Positions 7,591-15,465 of a stretch of DNA of 17,134 bases are shown one piece after another. The notes beneath the pieces were generated by a model. The model worked only from the letters and a program-made list of their open reading frames with translations, was not told the origin of the DNA and ran no database searches. Source of the DNA: Flaviramulus sp. (lineage in GTDB: Bacteria > Bacteroidota > Bacteroidia > Flavobacteriales > Flavobacteriaceae); assembly GCA_023255235.1 (NCBI GenBank), contig JALRJA010000430.1:1-17134 (forward strand). The letters run 5' to 3'. The translations under genes and the position numbers were made by a program. The first letter of the stretch is position 1. Each line of letters begins with the position of its first letter.

Positions 7591-7680
7591 TTAGGGCGTT
7601 ACCCTGACGGGTCGGGCTTTTCGTTACAATCTTTTTTAAGACCTTGCTTAAAAAAGGATTTTCTCTACAATCCCTAACGC
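7591..7680. repeat. REP-like palindromic intergenic element between comF and glyQS
   Basis: This ~90-base element is more GC-rich at its ends than its surroundings. It is bounded by GCGTTA (7596-7601) and its inverse TAACGC (7675-7680). Inside are a small hairpin ACCC-TGAC-GGGT (7601-7612) and a long stem TTTTTTAAG (7632-7640) / CTTAAAAAA (7647-7655) with loop ACCTTG, extended through a one-base bulge by AATC/GATT. The related motifs TTACAATC and CTACAATC flank the hairpin. I recall similar sequences recurring in flavobacterial intergenic regions, but only one copy is in this window, so its repetitiveness cannot be shown here. It ends 6 bases from the comF ATG. Confidence 0.6.
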
Positions 7681-7759
7681 AAAAAAGCTAAGCTATGGTA
7701 TAACAAACAAAATCAAAACATATTTATAATAAAAAAGCGATAAGTTTCGGGCGGTTTTT

Positions 7760-7767
7760 TATTTTTG
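7760..7767 (+). promoter_or_regulatory. Consensus -7 element for glyQS
   Basis: TATTTTTG matches TAnnTTTG exactly and ends just 4 bases before the ATG at 7772. Transcription would start at or next to the start codon. Confidence 0.65.
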
Positions 7768-7771
7768 CAAC

Positions 7772-9316
7772 ATGGCAAACAACGACGATCAATTCAAAAA
7801 AGTAATATCACATGCCAAAGAGTATGGATATGTGTTTCAAAGCAGCGAAATATACGACGGTTTAAGTGCTGTTTATGATTATGCCCAAAACGGAGCAGAA
7901 CTTAAAAAAAATATACGCGACTACTGGTGGAAAGCCATGGTGCAAATGAATGACAATATAGTAGGCATAGATGCCGCCATTTTTATGCACCCAACCACCT
8001 GGAAAGCCTCAGGACATGTTGATGCTTTTAACGACCCATTAATAGACAATAAAGACTCCAAAAAACGATATAGAGCTGATGTTCTCATTGAAGATTATTG
8101 TGCCAAAATAGAAGCAAAAATTGAAAAAGAAATCGCCAAAGCTCAAACCCGTTTTGGTAACGCTTTTAACAAACCCGAATTTATAAGCACAAACCCAAGA
8201 GTTTTAGGCTATCAAGAAAAAATAAACACCACACTCTCACGCATGGCAAAATCTTTAGAAAACGAAGATTTGGCAGATGTAAAAGCACTTATTGAAGAAC
8301 TTGAAATAGCAGACCCACTAACCGGAAGTAAAAACTGGACAGACGTTAAGCAATTTAACTTAATGTTTGGAACCAAATTAGGTGCCTCTGCAGAAAATGC
8401 CATGGATTTGTATTTACGACCAGAAACAGCACAAGGTATTTTTGTTAACTTCCTAAATGTACAAAAAACAAGCCGATTAAAAATTCCCTTTGGTATAGCA
8501 CAAACCGGAAAAGCCTTTAGAAACGAAATTGTAGCAAGACAATTTATTTTTAGAATGCGCGAGTTTGAACAAATGGAAATGCAATTTTTTATCAAACCAG
8601 GAACCCAAAAACAATGGTATGAACACTGGAAAGAAACCCGCTTAAAATGGCATTTAAGCCTCGGTATGGGCAACGATAATTACCGCTTTCACGACCACGA
8701 AAAACTAGCCCATTATGCCGATGCTGCTGCCGATATAGAATTTAAATTTCCTTTTGGATTTAAAGAATTAGAAGGCATTCATTCTAGAACAGACTTTGAT
8801 TTGAGCCAACATGAAAAATACTCAGGAAAAAAATTACAATATTTTGACCCAGAAGAAAACAAAAACTACGTACCCTATGTTCTAGAAACTTCTATTGGTT
8901 TAGACCGTATGTTTTTAGCGGTGTTTTCTAATTCGCTACAAGAAGAAGAACTAGAAAATGGCACAACTAGAACAGTTTTAAAATTACCTAGTGTTTTAGC
9001 ACCAATAAAAGCCACTATTTTACCTCTGGTAAAAAAAGATGGTTTGCCAGAAATTGCCAAGCAAATTGTAGAAGACCTAAAATGGGATTTTAATGTTGAC
9101 TATGATGAAAAAGATGCTGTTGGACGCCGTTACAGAAGACAAGATGCAAACGGAACACCCTTTTGTATTACCGTAGATCACGATACCTTAAAAGATAACA
9201 CAGTAACTATTAGACACAGAGATTCTATGCAACAAGAACGGGTGGCAATAACCCGTTTACGTGAAATTATTAAACACGATACCGATATGCGTTCTTGGTT
9301 AATGAAGATAAAATAA
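7772..9316 (+). CDS. glyQS: Glycine--tRNA ligase, single-chain (alpha2) type
   Basis: This 514-residue class II synthetase attaches glycine to tRNA-Gly in the cytosol. It is the eukaryote/Gram-positive-like homodimeric form rather than the alpha2-beta2 form. Visible features are the LYLRPETAQGIFVNF block (about residues 210-225), motif 2 with FRNEI and FRMREFEQMEMQFF (~250-270), motif 3 SIGLDRMFLAVFSN (~375-388) and a C-terminal anticodon-binding domain from ~405, including the DAVGRRYRRQD stretch. The start ATG is fixed by the adjacent -7 element. The gene ends 5 bases from the convergent metG stop. Confidence 0.97.
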   Translation: MANNDDQFKKVISHAKEYGYVFQSSEIYDGLSAVYDYAQNGAELKKNIRDYWWKAMVQMNDNIVGIDAAIFMHPTTWKASGHVDAFNDPLIDNKDSKKRYRADVLIEDYCAKIEAKIEKEIAKAQTRFGNAFNKPEFISTNPRVLGYQEKINTTLSRMAKSLENEDLADVKALIEELEIADPLTGSKNWTDVKQFNLMFGTKLGASAENAMDLYLRPETAQGIFVNFLNVQKTSRLKIPFGIAQTGKAFRNEIVARQFIFRMREFEQMEMQFFIKPGTQKQWYEHWKETRLKWHLSLGMGNDNYRFHDHEKLAHYADAAADIEFKFPFGFKELEGIHSRTDFDLSQHEKYSGKKLQYFDPEENKNYVPYVLETSIGLDRMFLAVFSNSLQEEELENGTTRTVLKLPSVLAPIKATILPLVKKDGLPEIAKQIVEDLKWDFNVDYDEKDAVGRRYRRQDANGTPFCITVDHDTLKDNTVTIRHRDSMQQERVAITRLREIIKHDTDMRSWLMKIK

Positions 9317-9321
9317 ACTTA

Positions 9322-11388
9322 TTAACTTATTGGCAAGCCGTTTTCAACATTCAAGGTATCGGGGTTAACAAACACCAATTTACCATCTGTGCTTTTCGTC
9401 ATTAAAATCATTCCTTGGCTTTCAACATTTTGTAAGGTTCGTGGTTCTAAGTTAACTAAAACCGTTACTTTTTTTCCAATAATTTCTTCTGCTGTAAAAC
9501 TTTCAGCTATTCCAGAAACTATTGTTCTGGTATCTATTCCTGTATCAACTTGAAGCTTTAAAAGCTTTTTAGTTTTTGGTATTTTTTCAGCATCAGTAAT
9601 GGTTCCAACCCTAATGTCTAACTTGGTAAAATCATCAAACGTAATCGGTTTTTTTTGAGGTTCAAGCTTGTTGTTTGCTCTTTCATTAGTTTTTTTACTA
9701 GCCTCAAGCTTGTCTAATTGAGCTTGTATAGTTTCGTCTTCTATTTTAGAAAACAACAATTCTGCCTTTCCTATTTGATGTTGTGTTGGTAATAACACCT
9801 CATGTGTTTTTATATCATTCCAAGTTGCGGCATTTTTAAGCTCAGAGAAGCAAAGCATATTTTTGAGCTTTTTAGAGGTAAATGGCAAAAAAGGCTCGCT
9901 TAAAATTGCCAAAGCACTCGCTATTTGTAAGGCAACAAATAGAATGGTTTTTGTGCGTGCTTCATCTTCTTTTATTAGCTTCCAAGGTTCTGCATCTGCT
10001 AAGTATTTGTTTCCTAATCTAGCTAAATTCATGAGTTCTTGTCCTGCTTCTCTAAAACGATACCGCTCTATAGAGCTAGCAATAACCTCTGGGTAGGCTT
10101 TCACACTAGCTAGTGTTTCTTGGTCAACTTGTGTGAACTGTGAAGGATTTGGCACAATCTTATCAAAATATTTGTCTGTTAATACCAAAACACGATTAAT
10201 GAAGTTTCCAAAAATGGCAACCAACTCGTTATTATTTCTTGCTTGAAATTCTTTCCAAGTAAAGTCATTATCTTTTGTTTCTGGTGCATTTGCGTTTAAA
10301 ACATAGCGCAACACATCTTGTTGGTTTGGAAATTCTTGTAAGTAGTCTGGCAACCAAACTGCCCAATTTTTTGAGGTTGATAGTTTATTGCCTTCTAAAT
10401 TTAAAAACTCGTTTGCTGGTACATTATCTGGTAAAATATAACTGCCTTCAGCTTGTAGCATAGATGGAAAAATAACGCAGTGAAAAACAATATTATCCTT
10501 ACCTATAAAGTGAACCAATTTGGTGTCTTTATCTTTCCAGTAGAGTTCCCAATCTGTTCCATGTTGTAATGCCCATTCTTTGGTTGAAGAAATGTAACCA
10601 ATAGGTGCATCAAACCAAACGTAAAGCACTTTGCCATCGGCATCTTTTGCTGGAACGGGAATGCCCCAATCTAAATCGCGTGTTACTGCACGAGGGCGTA
10701 ACCCATCATCTATCCATGATTTTACTTGTCCATATACATTGGGTTTCCAATCTTTTTTGTGTCCTTCTAAAATCCATTCTTTTAAAAAAGCTTCATATTT
10801 ATCAAGTGGTAAAAACCAATGTTTGGTTGCTTTTAAAGTTGGTATATTACCTGTTAATGCCGATTTTGGATTTATCAAATCTATGGCATTTAGGCTAGTG
10901 CCACACTTTTCACATTGATCGCCATAAGCATCTTCACTACCACATTTAGGGCAAGTTCCTGTTACAAATCTATCTGCCAAAAACTGATTGGCTTCTTCAT
11001 CAAAAAGTTGCTCTGTAGTTTCTTCAATAAACGCTCCCTTTTCATTTAAGGTTTTAAAGAATTGAGAAGCTGTTTCATGGTGAATTGCTGCCGATGTGCG
11101 TGAGTAATTATCGTATGAAATTCCAAAATCTTCAAACGATTTTTTAATTATAGCATGGTATTTATCAACTATAGCTTGAGGTGTGGTAGCTTCGTTTTTT
11201 GCTTTAATGGTTATAGGAACACCATGCTCATCACTACCGCCAATTAAAATAACATCATTTCCTGTTAGCCGTAAATAACGTGCATAAATATCGGCAGGAA
11301 CATAAACCCCAGCCAAATGCCCAATATGAATAGGTCCGTTTGTATAAGGAAGGGCAGTTGTAATGGTATATCGTTTTGGCTTATTCAT
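9322..11388 (-). CDS. metG: Methionine--tRNA ligase with C-terminal tRNA-binding domain
   Basis: The 688-residue class I synthetase charges tRNA-Met, including initiator tRNA. It has the HIGH signature at residues 21-24, a zinc knuckle of four cysteines (CPKC and CEKC, around residues 144-161), and a KMSKS-equivalent KLSTSK at 335-340. The anticodon-binding helical domain includes [15 protein letters not shown] lysine-rich linker is followed by a C-terminal OB-fold tRNA-binding domain of the Arc1p/EMAP-II type, from about residue 583 ([15 protein letters not shown]), which also mediates dimerisation in this long MetG form. Length is normal. The gene ends with tandem stops TAATAA, converging on glyQS. 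The only good -7 element lies 67 bases upstream, giving an unusually long leader for this window. Confidence 0.97.
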   Translation of the reverse strand: MNKPKRYTITTALPYTNGPIHIGHLAGVYVPADIYARYLRLTGNDVILIGGSDEHGVPITIKAKNEATTPQAIVDKYHAIIKKSFEDFGISYDNYSRTSAAIHHETASQFFKTLNEKGAFIEETTEQLFDEEANQFLADRFVTGTCPKCGSEDAYGDQCEKCGTSLNAIDLINPKSALTGNIPTLKATKHWFLPLDKYEAFLKEWILEGHKKDWKPNVYGQVKSWIDDGLRPRAVTRDLDWGIPVPAKDADGKVLYVWFDAPIGYISSTKEWALQHGTDWELYWKDKDTKLVHFIGKDNIVFHCVIFPSMLQAEGSYILPDNVPANEFLNLEGNKLSTSKNWAVWLPDYLQEFPNQQDVLRYVLNANAPETKDNDFTWKEFQARNNNELVAIFGNFINRVLVLTDKYFDKIVPNPSQFTQVDQETLASVKAYPEVIASSIERYRFREAGQELMNLARLGNKYLADAEPWKLIKEDEARTKTILFVALQIASALAILSEPFLPFTSKKLKNMLCFSELKNAATWNDIKTHEVLLPTQHQIGKAELLFSKIEDETIQAQLDKLEASKKTNERANNKLEPQKKPITFDDFTKLDIRVGTITDAEKIPKTKKLLKLQVDTGIDTRTIVSGIAESFTAEEIIGKKVTVLVNLEPRTLQNVESQGMILMTKSTDGKLVFVNPDTLNVENGLPIS

Positions 11389-11403
11389 ATGTTATTTTAA
11401 TTA

Positions 11404-11432
11404 TACAGTATCTTGTTACCAAGCACTATGTA
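11404..11432 (-). other. Hairpin in the predicted metG 5' leader
   Basis: On the minus strand a CTTG-GTAA-CAAG hairpin (GNRA-type tetraloop) is flanked by outer pairing TACA/TGTA and GT/AC, with small bulges. It lies between the predicted metG promoter and the start codon. Whether it is regulatory is unknown. Confidence 0.35.
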
Positions 11433-11455
11433 ATACTATTTTGTTACTAAAAGCA

Positions 11456-11463
11456 CAAAAGTA
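11456..11463 (-). promoter_or_regulatory. Consensus -7 element for metG
   Basis: On the minus strand it reads TACTTTTG, an exact TAnnTTTG match. It is 67 bases before the metG ATG and 31 bases from the oppositely oriented -7 element of the LD-carboxypeptidase gene, making a compact divergent promoter pair. Confidence 0.6.
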
Positions 11464-11494
11464 ATCAATTAGATGACCAATTAGAAAAAAATTG

Positions 11495-11502
11495 TATTTT
11501 TA
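11495..11502 (+). promoter_or_regulatory. Near-consensus -7 element for the LD-carboxypeptidase gene
   Basis: TATTTTTA differs from TAnnTTTG only in the last base and ends 4 bases before the ATG at 11507. It rules against an in-frame TTG at 11492, which would lie upstream of the transcription start. Confidence 0.5.
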
Positions 11503-11506
11503 CCTT

Positions 11507-12526
11507 ATGCCAAAACCACTTCTCTATTTAAGCTTATTTGCTGTTGTTTTATTGAGCCTAAAAAATACTATTTTAGCCCAAAACACCCACTATACAAATC
11601 AAACTATGACCTTACAACAACCTCCATACTTAAAAACAGGCGACACGGTTGCTATTGTAGCGCCATCGGGGATTTTAAAAAATAAAACTCAAGAAATTGA
11701 CAAAGCTAAAAATTTATTGACTAGTTGGGGATTGCATGTGGTTGTTGGCAAACATATTTTTAATCAAGCTAATCATTTTGCAGGTACAGATGATGAACGC
11801 TGTGACGATTTTCAAAAGGCACTTGATAACCCAACAATTAAGGCCATTTGGTGTGCTCGTGGCGGTTATGGAACGGTTAGAATTTTAGATAAATTAAATT
11901 TTTCTAAGTTTAAAGAAAACCCAAAATGGATTATTGGCTATTCTGATATAACAGCACTTCACAACCACATTCACAACCATGAGGTAGAAAGTCTTCATGC
12001 CATGATGTGTACAAGCCTAAAAGATGATTTTGATACAATAGATGAAACCATTAAAACATGTAAAGATGCCCTTTTTGGAAACCCTTTAAATTATACTCTA
12101 AAAGGATCAAAGTATAATAAAGAAGGACGTGCTTCAGGGCAATTAGTTGGTGGTAATTTAACTATGCTACAAACTATGTTAGGATCTGAGTCTAGTATAG
12201 ATGTATCGGGAAAAATATTATTTATTGAAGAAATAGGCGAATATAAATATCATATAGACCGTATGCTGCAAAGCCTTAAACGAGCTGGTTATTTTAATAA
12301 TTGCAAAGGCGTTATTATAGGTGATATGACAAAACTTAGAAAAAACACAACCCTTTGGGGAACATCTATTGAAAAACTTATTTTAGATGCCTTATCTGAT
12401 TATCATTTTCCTGTAGCATTTAATATGCCCGCAGGTCACGAAAAGGATAATAGAGCCTTAATTTTAGGAAGAACTATAGCGTTGAAGGTTGAAAAAGACC
12501 AAACCACAATTGATTTTAATTTTTAA
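11507..12526 (+). CDS. Exported LD-carboxypeptidase (peptidase family S66)
   Basis: From the ATG at 11507 the product has 339 residues. The start [20 protein letters not shown] leads to a predicted signal-peptidase site near ILA|QNT, so it acts outside the cytoplasm. The family S66 fold is recognisable from [11 protein letters not shown] near the mature N-terminus and [15 protein letters not shown]. The catalytic serine is S146 in GYSDITALH, the glutamate is E241 or E242 in FIEEIGE, and the histidine is H311 in PAGH. These enzymes cleave the L-lysine or diaminopimelate to D-alanine bond in murein tetrapeptides, in peptidoglycan recycling or remodelling. A periplasmic location differs from the cytosolic LdcA of E. 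coli. The stop overlaps the convergent TerB/J-domain gene by a few bases. Confidence 0.92.
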   Translation: MPKPLLYLSLFAVVLLSLKNTILAQNTHYTNQTMTLQQPPYLKTGDTVAIVAPSGILKNKTQEIDKAKNLLTSWGLHVVVGKHIFNQANHFAGTDDERCDDFQKALDNPTIKAIWCARGGYGTVRILDKLNFSKFKENPKWIIGYSDITALHNHIHNHEVESLHAMMCTSLKDDFDTIDETIKTCKDALFGNPLNYTLKGSKYNKEGRASGQLVGGNLTMLQTMLGSESSIDVSGKILFIEEIGEYKYHIDRMLQSLKRAGYFNNCKGVIIGDMTKLRKNTTLWGTSIEKLILDALSDYHFPVAFNMPAGHEKDNRALILGRTIALKVEKDQTTIDFNF

Positions 12527-13269
12527 AACCCTCGTTCTTTCTGCAATTGTTCATAGGCATTTTGTACTTGCCTAAACTTTTCTTCGGCACCTTGTTGATG
12601 CGCTTTCCCTAGGTGAATTACCTTATCTGGATGGTACTTTTTAGCCATTTTTCTATAGGCTTTTTTAATATCATCATTGGTAGCACTTTTATCAATTTCT
12701 AAAACTTTATAGGCATTTTCGCTACTGTTAAAAAACATGGCTTTAATACTGGTGTAGTCTGCAGTGCTAACCCCTAAATATCCGGCAATAGTGTGAATTT
12801 GCGTTTCTTCATCTTGAGTTACAATACCATCGGCTTTGGCTATTCCAAATAAAAAATAAAGTAGTTGTAACCGCGATGGGTGATCCATCATTTGCTTAAT
12901 TTGTAAACAAACTTGTCTTGTAGAAATGTTTTTTTGATTGGTAATGGTTTTAAAAAGTTTAAAAGCATGGTTTGCCCGTTCTTTACCATACATTTTTACA
13001 AATTGTTCTCTTACAAAATCAAGTTCGCGTTTATCTTGTTTTCCATCGGCTTTTATAACTATTGATGCCAAAATAAGAAGACTCACTTCAAAATCGCCAG
13101 ATTGGGTTTTATAGCTATTGTTTTCAGAGGTGTCTGGTTCATAAAATCCTTTGTTGGTATCGTTTGCTACGGCATCTATCATACTGCCAATTGCCAACCC
13201 AATAATGGCACCAATTGGTCCGCCAAACGACCACCCAAGTGCACCACCTATCCACTTTGAAAAACTCAC
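12523..13269 (-). CDS. TerB-like plus J-domain protein (DjlA-type co-chaperone)
   Basis: The 248-residue product combines three parts. Residues ~5-33 are a glycine-rich hydrophobic segment ([19 protein letters not shown]), probably membrane-inserted. Residues ~60-175 resemble an all-helical TerB/DjlA domain, with the acidic ADGKQDKRE and [10 protein letters not shown] repeats. Residues ~187-245 form a J-domain with HPD at 213-215 in KKYHPDK. J-domains stimulate the DnaK ATPase, and DjlA-like proteins are membrane-tethered co-chaperones, so a local role in protein folding at the membrane is inferred. The start codon is GTG at 13269; an in-frame stop lies upstream with no ATG between. A possible -7 element (TATATTTA, minus strand 13374-13381) is distant. 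The 3' end overlaps the convergent LD-carboxypeptidase gene. Confidence 0.9.
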   Translation of the reverse strand: MSFSKWIGGALGWSFGGPIGAIIGLAIGSMIDAVANDTNKGFYEPDTSENNSYKTQSGDFEVSLLILASIVIKADGKQDKRELDFVREQFVKMYGKERANHAFKLFKTITNQKNISTRQVCLQIKQMMDHPSRLQLLYFLFGIAKADGIVTQDEETQIHTIAGYLGVSTADYTSIKAMFFNSSENAYKVLEIDKSATNDDIKKAYRKMAKKYHPDKVIHLGKAHQQGAEEKFRQVQNAYEQLQKERGF

Positions 13270-13424
13270 TTTATTATCTGTTTTATTCGTGTTCTTTATT
13301 TGTTATACCCATCTCTTTTTTATGAGAACCTCATCAATTGCTTTGTATATTGTTCTTTAACTAAAAAAGTGTGTAAATATACTATTTGTTGGTTGATTCC
13401 GTCTGATTTTTGAACTACAATTGG

Positions 13425-13432
13425 TATCTTTG
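13425..13432 (+). promoter_or_regulatory. Consensus -7 element for the bacilliredoxin gene
   Basis: TATCTTTG matches TAnnTTTG exactly, 34 bases before the ATG at 13467. The leader is A/T-rich without a Shine-Dalgarno. Confidence 0.6.
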
Positions 13433-13466
13433 CCATTCAAAATAGTTAAATTAAATTTTAAGAAAT

Positions 13467-13877
13467 ATGTATCCAGCAGAATTAGTAAAACCCATGCGAG
13501 AAGATTTAACGCAAGTTGGTTTTGAAGAATTACATACATCAGAAGCGGTAGATAGTGCTATGGCAAAAGCAGGAACTACTTTGGTAGTAGTAAACTCTGT
13601 ATGTGGTTGTGCAGCAGCAAATGCCAGACCAGGTGCTAGAATGAGTTTACAAAATGCCAAACGACCAGACCATATTGTTACCGTTTTTGCTGGTGTTGAC
13701 AAGGAAGCTGTAGAAACGGCTCGTGGTTATATGATTCCGTTTCCACCAAGTTCACCATGTATGGCTTTATTTAAAAATGGTGAATTGGTACACATGCTAG
13801 AGCGTCATCATATAGAAGGAAGACCAGCTGAGTTAATTGCAGAAAACTTGGTTGATGCATATAACGAGCACTGTTAA
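13467..13877 (+). CDS. BrxA/BrxB-family bacilliredoxin (YphP/YqiW)
   Basis: The 136-residue cytosolic protein belongs to the YphP/YqiW (DUF1094) family with a thioredoxin-like fold. It has the diagnostic CGC redox motif (C46-G47-C48) in VVNSVCGCAAANARPG, followed by RPDHIVTVFAGVDKEA and PFPPSSPCMALF. In Firmicutes these proteins remove bacillithiol from oxidised protein thiols. Many Bacteroidota also make bacillithiol-type thiols, so a de-bacillithiolation or general disulfide-reductase role is inferred. The length is near the family norm, and a final cysteine (C136) closes the protein. It has its own promoter and a downstream terminator-like hairpin. Confidence 0.93.
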   Translation: MYPAELVKPMREDLTQVGFEELHTSEAVDSAMAKAGTTLVVVNSVCGCAAANARPGARMSLQNAKRPDHIVTVFAGVDKEAVETARGYMIPFPPSSPCMALFKNGELVHMLERHHIEGRPAELIAENLVDAYNEHC

Positions 13878-13900
13878 CATTACAGGTTGTATTATTAAAG

Positions 13901-13933
13901 AAACTTGATTTTTATAAATTAAAACCAAGTTTT
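13901..13933 (+). terminator. Terminator-like hairpin after the bacilliredoxin gene
   Basis: AAACTTG (13901-13907) pairs with CAAGTTT (13926-13932), and after an A/C mismatch TTTT pairs with AAAA around a TATAAATT-type loop. The T run after the stem is short, and it abuts the next promoter, so termination may be incomplete. Confidence 0.55.
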
Positions 13934-13936
13934 ACT

Positions 13937-13944
13937 TACTTTTG
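13937..13944 (+). promoter_or_regulatory. Consensus -7 element for the acyltransferase gene
   Basis: TACTTTTG matches TAnnTTTG exactly and ends 3 bases before the GTG at 13948. An in-frame TTG at 13942 lies inside this element, so it cannot be the start if this promoter is used. Confidence 0.6.
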
Positions 13945-13947
13945 AGT

Positions 13948-14682
13948 GTGAAAAAATTATTGTCATATATACTCAGTGTAATATACTATGTCTTTTTTTT
14001 ATTGACTTTATTGATTTTTCATCCCATACAATGGTTTTGCTTTAATGTATTGGGTTATAAAGCACATAAAATAAGTGTTGATTGGTTACAGTTTTTTATC
14101 ATGCACTGTTTGTGTGTTTTAGGAACGCGTTTTTCGTTTAAAAACCCGTATACCATTCCTAAAAACAAACCCCTTATTATTGTTGCCAACCACCAAAGCA
14201 TGTATGATATACCACCTATTATATGGTATATGCGAGAACATCATCCAAAATTTATAAGCAAAATAGAATTAGGAAAAGGCATTCCGAGTGTATCGTATAA
14301 TTTGAAACATGGTGGCTCTGTTTTAATAGACAGAAAAAACCCCAGACAATCTATACCTGCTATTATAAAATTTGGTGAATATATTGAAGCTCATAACAGA
14401 GCTGCTGTTATATTCCCTGAAGGTACTAGAAGTAAAAATGGCAAACCTAAACCATTTCAAACTAAAGGTTTAGAGATTTTATTTAAAAAAATACCTTCGG
14501 CTATAATTGTACCCATTACCATAAACAATTCTTGGAAAACCTTAAAGTATGGTAAATTTCCTATGGGTTTAGGTGCTCATATTACTTTAACTGTGCACAA
14601 TCCTATAGAATTGGCTACATTTAAAAATAAAGAACAATTAATACCTCAACTAGAAGCCATTATTAAGAAAAGTGTTTTGTAG
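13948..14682 (+). CDS. plsC: 1-acyl-sn-glycerol-3-phosphate acyltransferase (PlsC/AGPAT)
   Basis: Taking GTG at 13948 as start, the product has 245 residues beginning (M)KKLLSYILSVIYYVFFLLTL, with a hydrophobic membrane-associating segment at ~5-30. The acyltransferase HX4D motif is H82-D87 in ANHQSMYDIP. A second block GGSVLIDRKNP follows, then E158-G-T-R161 in FPEGTRSKNG, and the proline-bearing VPITINNSWK. These are the standard AGPAT motifs. The enzyme adds the second acyl chain to lysophosphatidic acid, making phosphatidic acid for membrane phospholipids. Distinct acyl acceptors, such as ornithine-lipid or glycine-lipid pathway intermediates, are possible for Bacteroidota paralogues. The start is predicted to be leaderless. 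Confidence 0.9.
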   Translation: MKKLLSYILSVIYYVFFLLTLLIFHPIQWFCFNVLGYKAHKISVDWLQFFIMHCLCVLGTRFSFKNPYTIPKNKPLIIVANHQSMYDIPPIIWYMREHHPKFISKIELGKGIPSVSYNLKHGGSVLIDRKNPRQSIPAIIKFGEYIEAHNRAAVIFPEGTRSKNGKPKPFQTKGLEILFKKIPSAIIVPITINNSWKTLKYGKFPMGLGAHITLTVHNPIELATFKNKEQLIPQLEAIIKKSVL

Positions 14683-14790
14683 TAAAAATACTTCCGTATC
14701 AATAAAACACAAGGTTCTAGATAACACCATTTCTAAAAACTATTTTTAGTTCTTACATTAGTAACCTAATTAGTATTTCTCAATAGAATT

Positions 14791-14798
14791 TATATTTG
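14791..14798 (+). promoter_or_regulatory. Consensus -7 element for the HD-domain gene
   Basis: TATATTTG matches TAnnTTTG exactly and ends 6 bases before the ATG at 14805. Two direct ATTAGTA copies 12 bases apart (14757-14763 and 14769-14775) lie just upstream, near where a -33 or activator site would be. Confidence 0.6.
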
Positions 14799-14804
14799 TA
14801 ACCT

Positions 14805-15464
14805 ATGGCTAGTAATACAGAAATAATAGATACAACCATTTTATATGTAAAACAAACACTTAGCAATGCTGAAGGTGGGCATGATTGGTTTCATATAGAG
14901 CGTGTGTATAAAAACAGTTTACTAATTGCAAAAACAGAACCTGTTGATGTGTTTGTGGTTTCGCTAGCTGCCTTATTACATGATATTGCCGATAGCAAAT
15001 TTTACAATGGTGATGACACTATTGGCCCAAAAAAAGCTCGTGAATTTTTATTTGATTTAAATGTAGATTCTAAAGTTATTGAACAGGTGGTTTATATTAT
15101 AGAACACATGTCGTTTAAAAATTCACTAGAAGGCAATGTGGTTTTTAAATCAAAAGAATTTGAAGTAGTTCAAGATGCTGACAGATTGGATGCTATAGGT
15201 GCAATAGGTATAGCACGTTGTTTTAATTATGGTGGGTTTATAAATAGACCTATTTACAATCCAGAAATTAAACCCAATCTTAAGATGAGCAAAGAGGCAT
15301 ATAAAAATAGTATCGCACCAACTATTAATCATTTTTATGAAAAATTACTCCTGTTAAAAGACAGTATGCATACCCAAACAGCAAAACAAATAGCTCACAA
15401 AAGACATATTTTTATGGAAGCATATCTTACTCAGTTTTACAACGAATGGCACGGAAGGCTGTAA
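14805..15464 (+). CDS. HD-domain metal-dependent phosphohydrolase
   Basis: The 219-residue cytosolic protein has the HD superfamily metal ligands in order: H30 in GGHDWFHIERV, H59-D60 in LLHDIADSKF, and D126 in VQDADRLDAIGAIGIARCF. The block YIIEHMSFKN between them holds the further histidine expected of this YedJ-like group. Members hydrolyse phosphate esters or nucleotides, but the substrate of this subfamily is not known to me. It has a strong own promoter. Its stop is one base from the stop of the convergent AraC-family gene, so no terminator separates them. Confidence 0.9.
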   Translation: MASNTEIIDTTILYVKQTLSNAEGGHDWFHIERVYKNSLLIAKTEPVDVFVVSLAALLHDIADSKFYNGDDTIGPKKAREFLFDLNVDSKVIEQVVYIIEHMSFKNSLEGNVVFKSKEFEVVQDADRLDAIGAIGIARCFNYGGFINRPIYNPEIKPNLKMSKEAYKNSIAPTINHFYEKLLLLKDSMHTQTAKQIAHKRHIFMEAYLTQFYNEWHGRL

Positions 15465-15465
15465 A

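Noticed and set aside
8212..8673. 153-codon minus-strand frame inside glyQS
   Set aside because: It is antisense to conserved class II synthetase motifs; composition and lack of promoter mark it as a shadow.
10605..10918. Two overlapping plus-strand frames of ~95 codons inside metG
   Set aside because: They are antisense to a well-conserved metG region including the zinc knuckle, show no domain, and overlap each other in different frames.
11389..11463. T-box riboswitch upstream of metG
   Set aside because: The leader is too short and lacks the specifier stem, T-box sequence and terminator/antiterminator pair.
13451..13702. Minus-strand frame of 83 codons over the bacilliredoxin gene
   Set aside because: The plus-strand frame has the CGC motif and family sequence; the antisense frame has no support.
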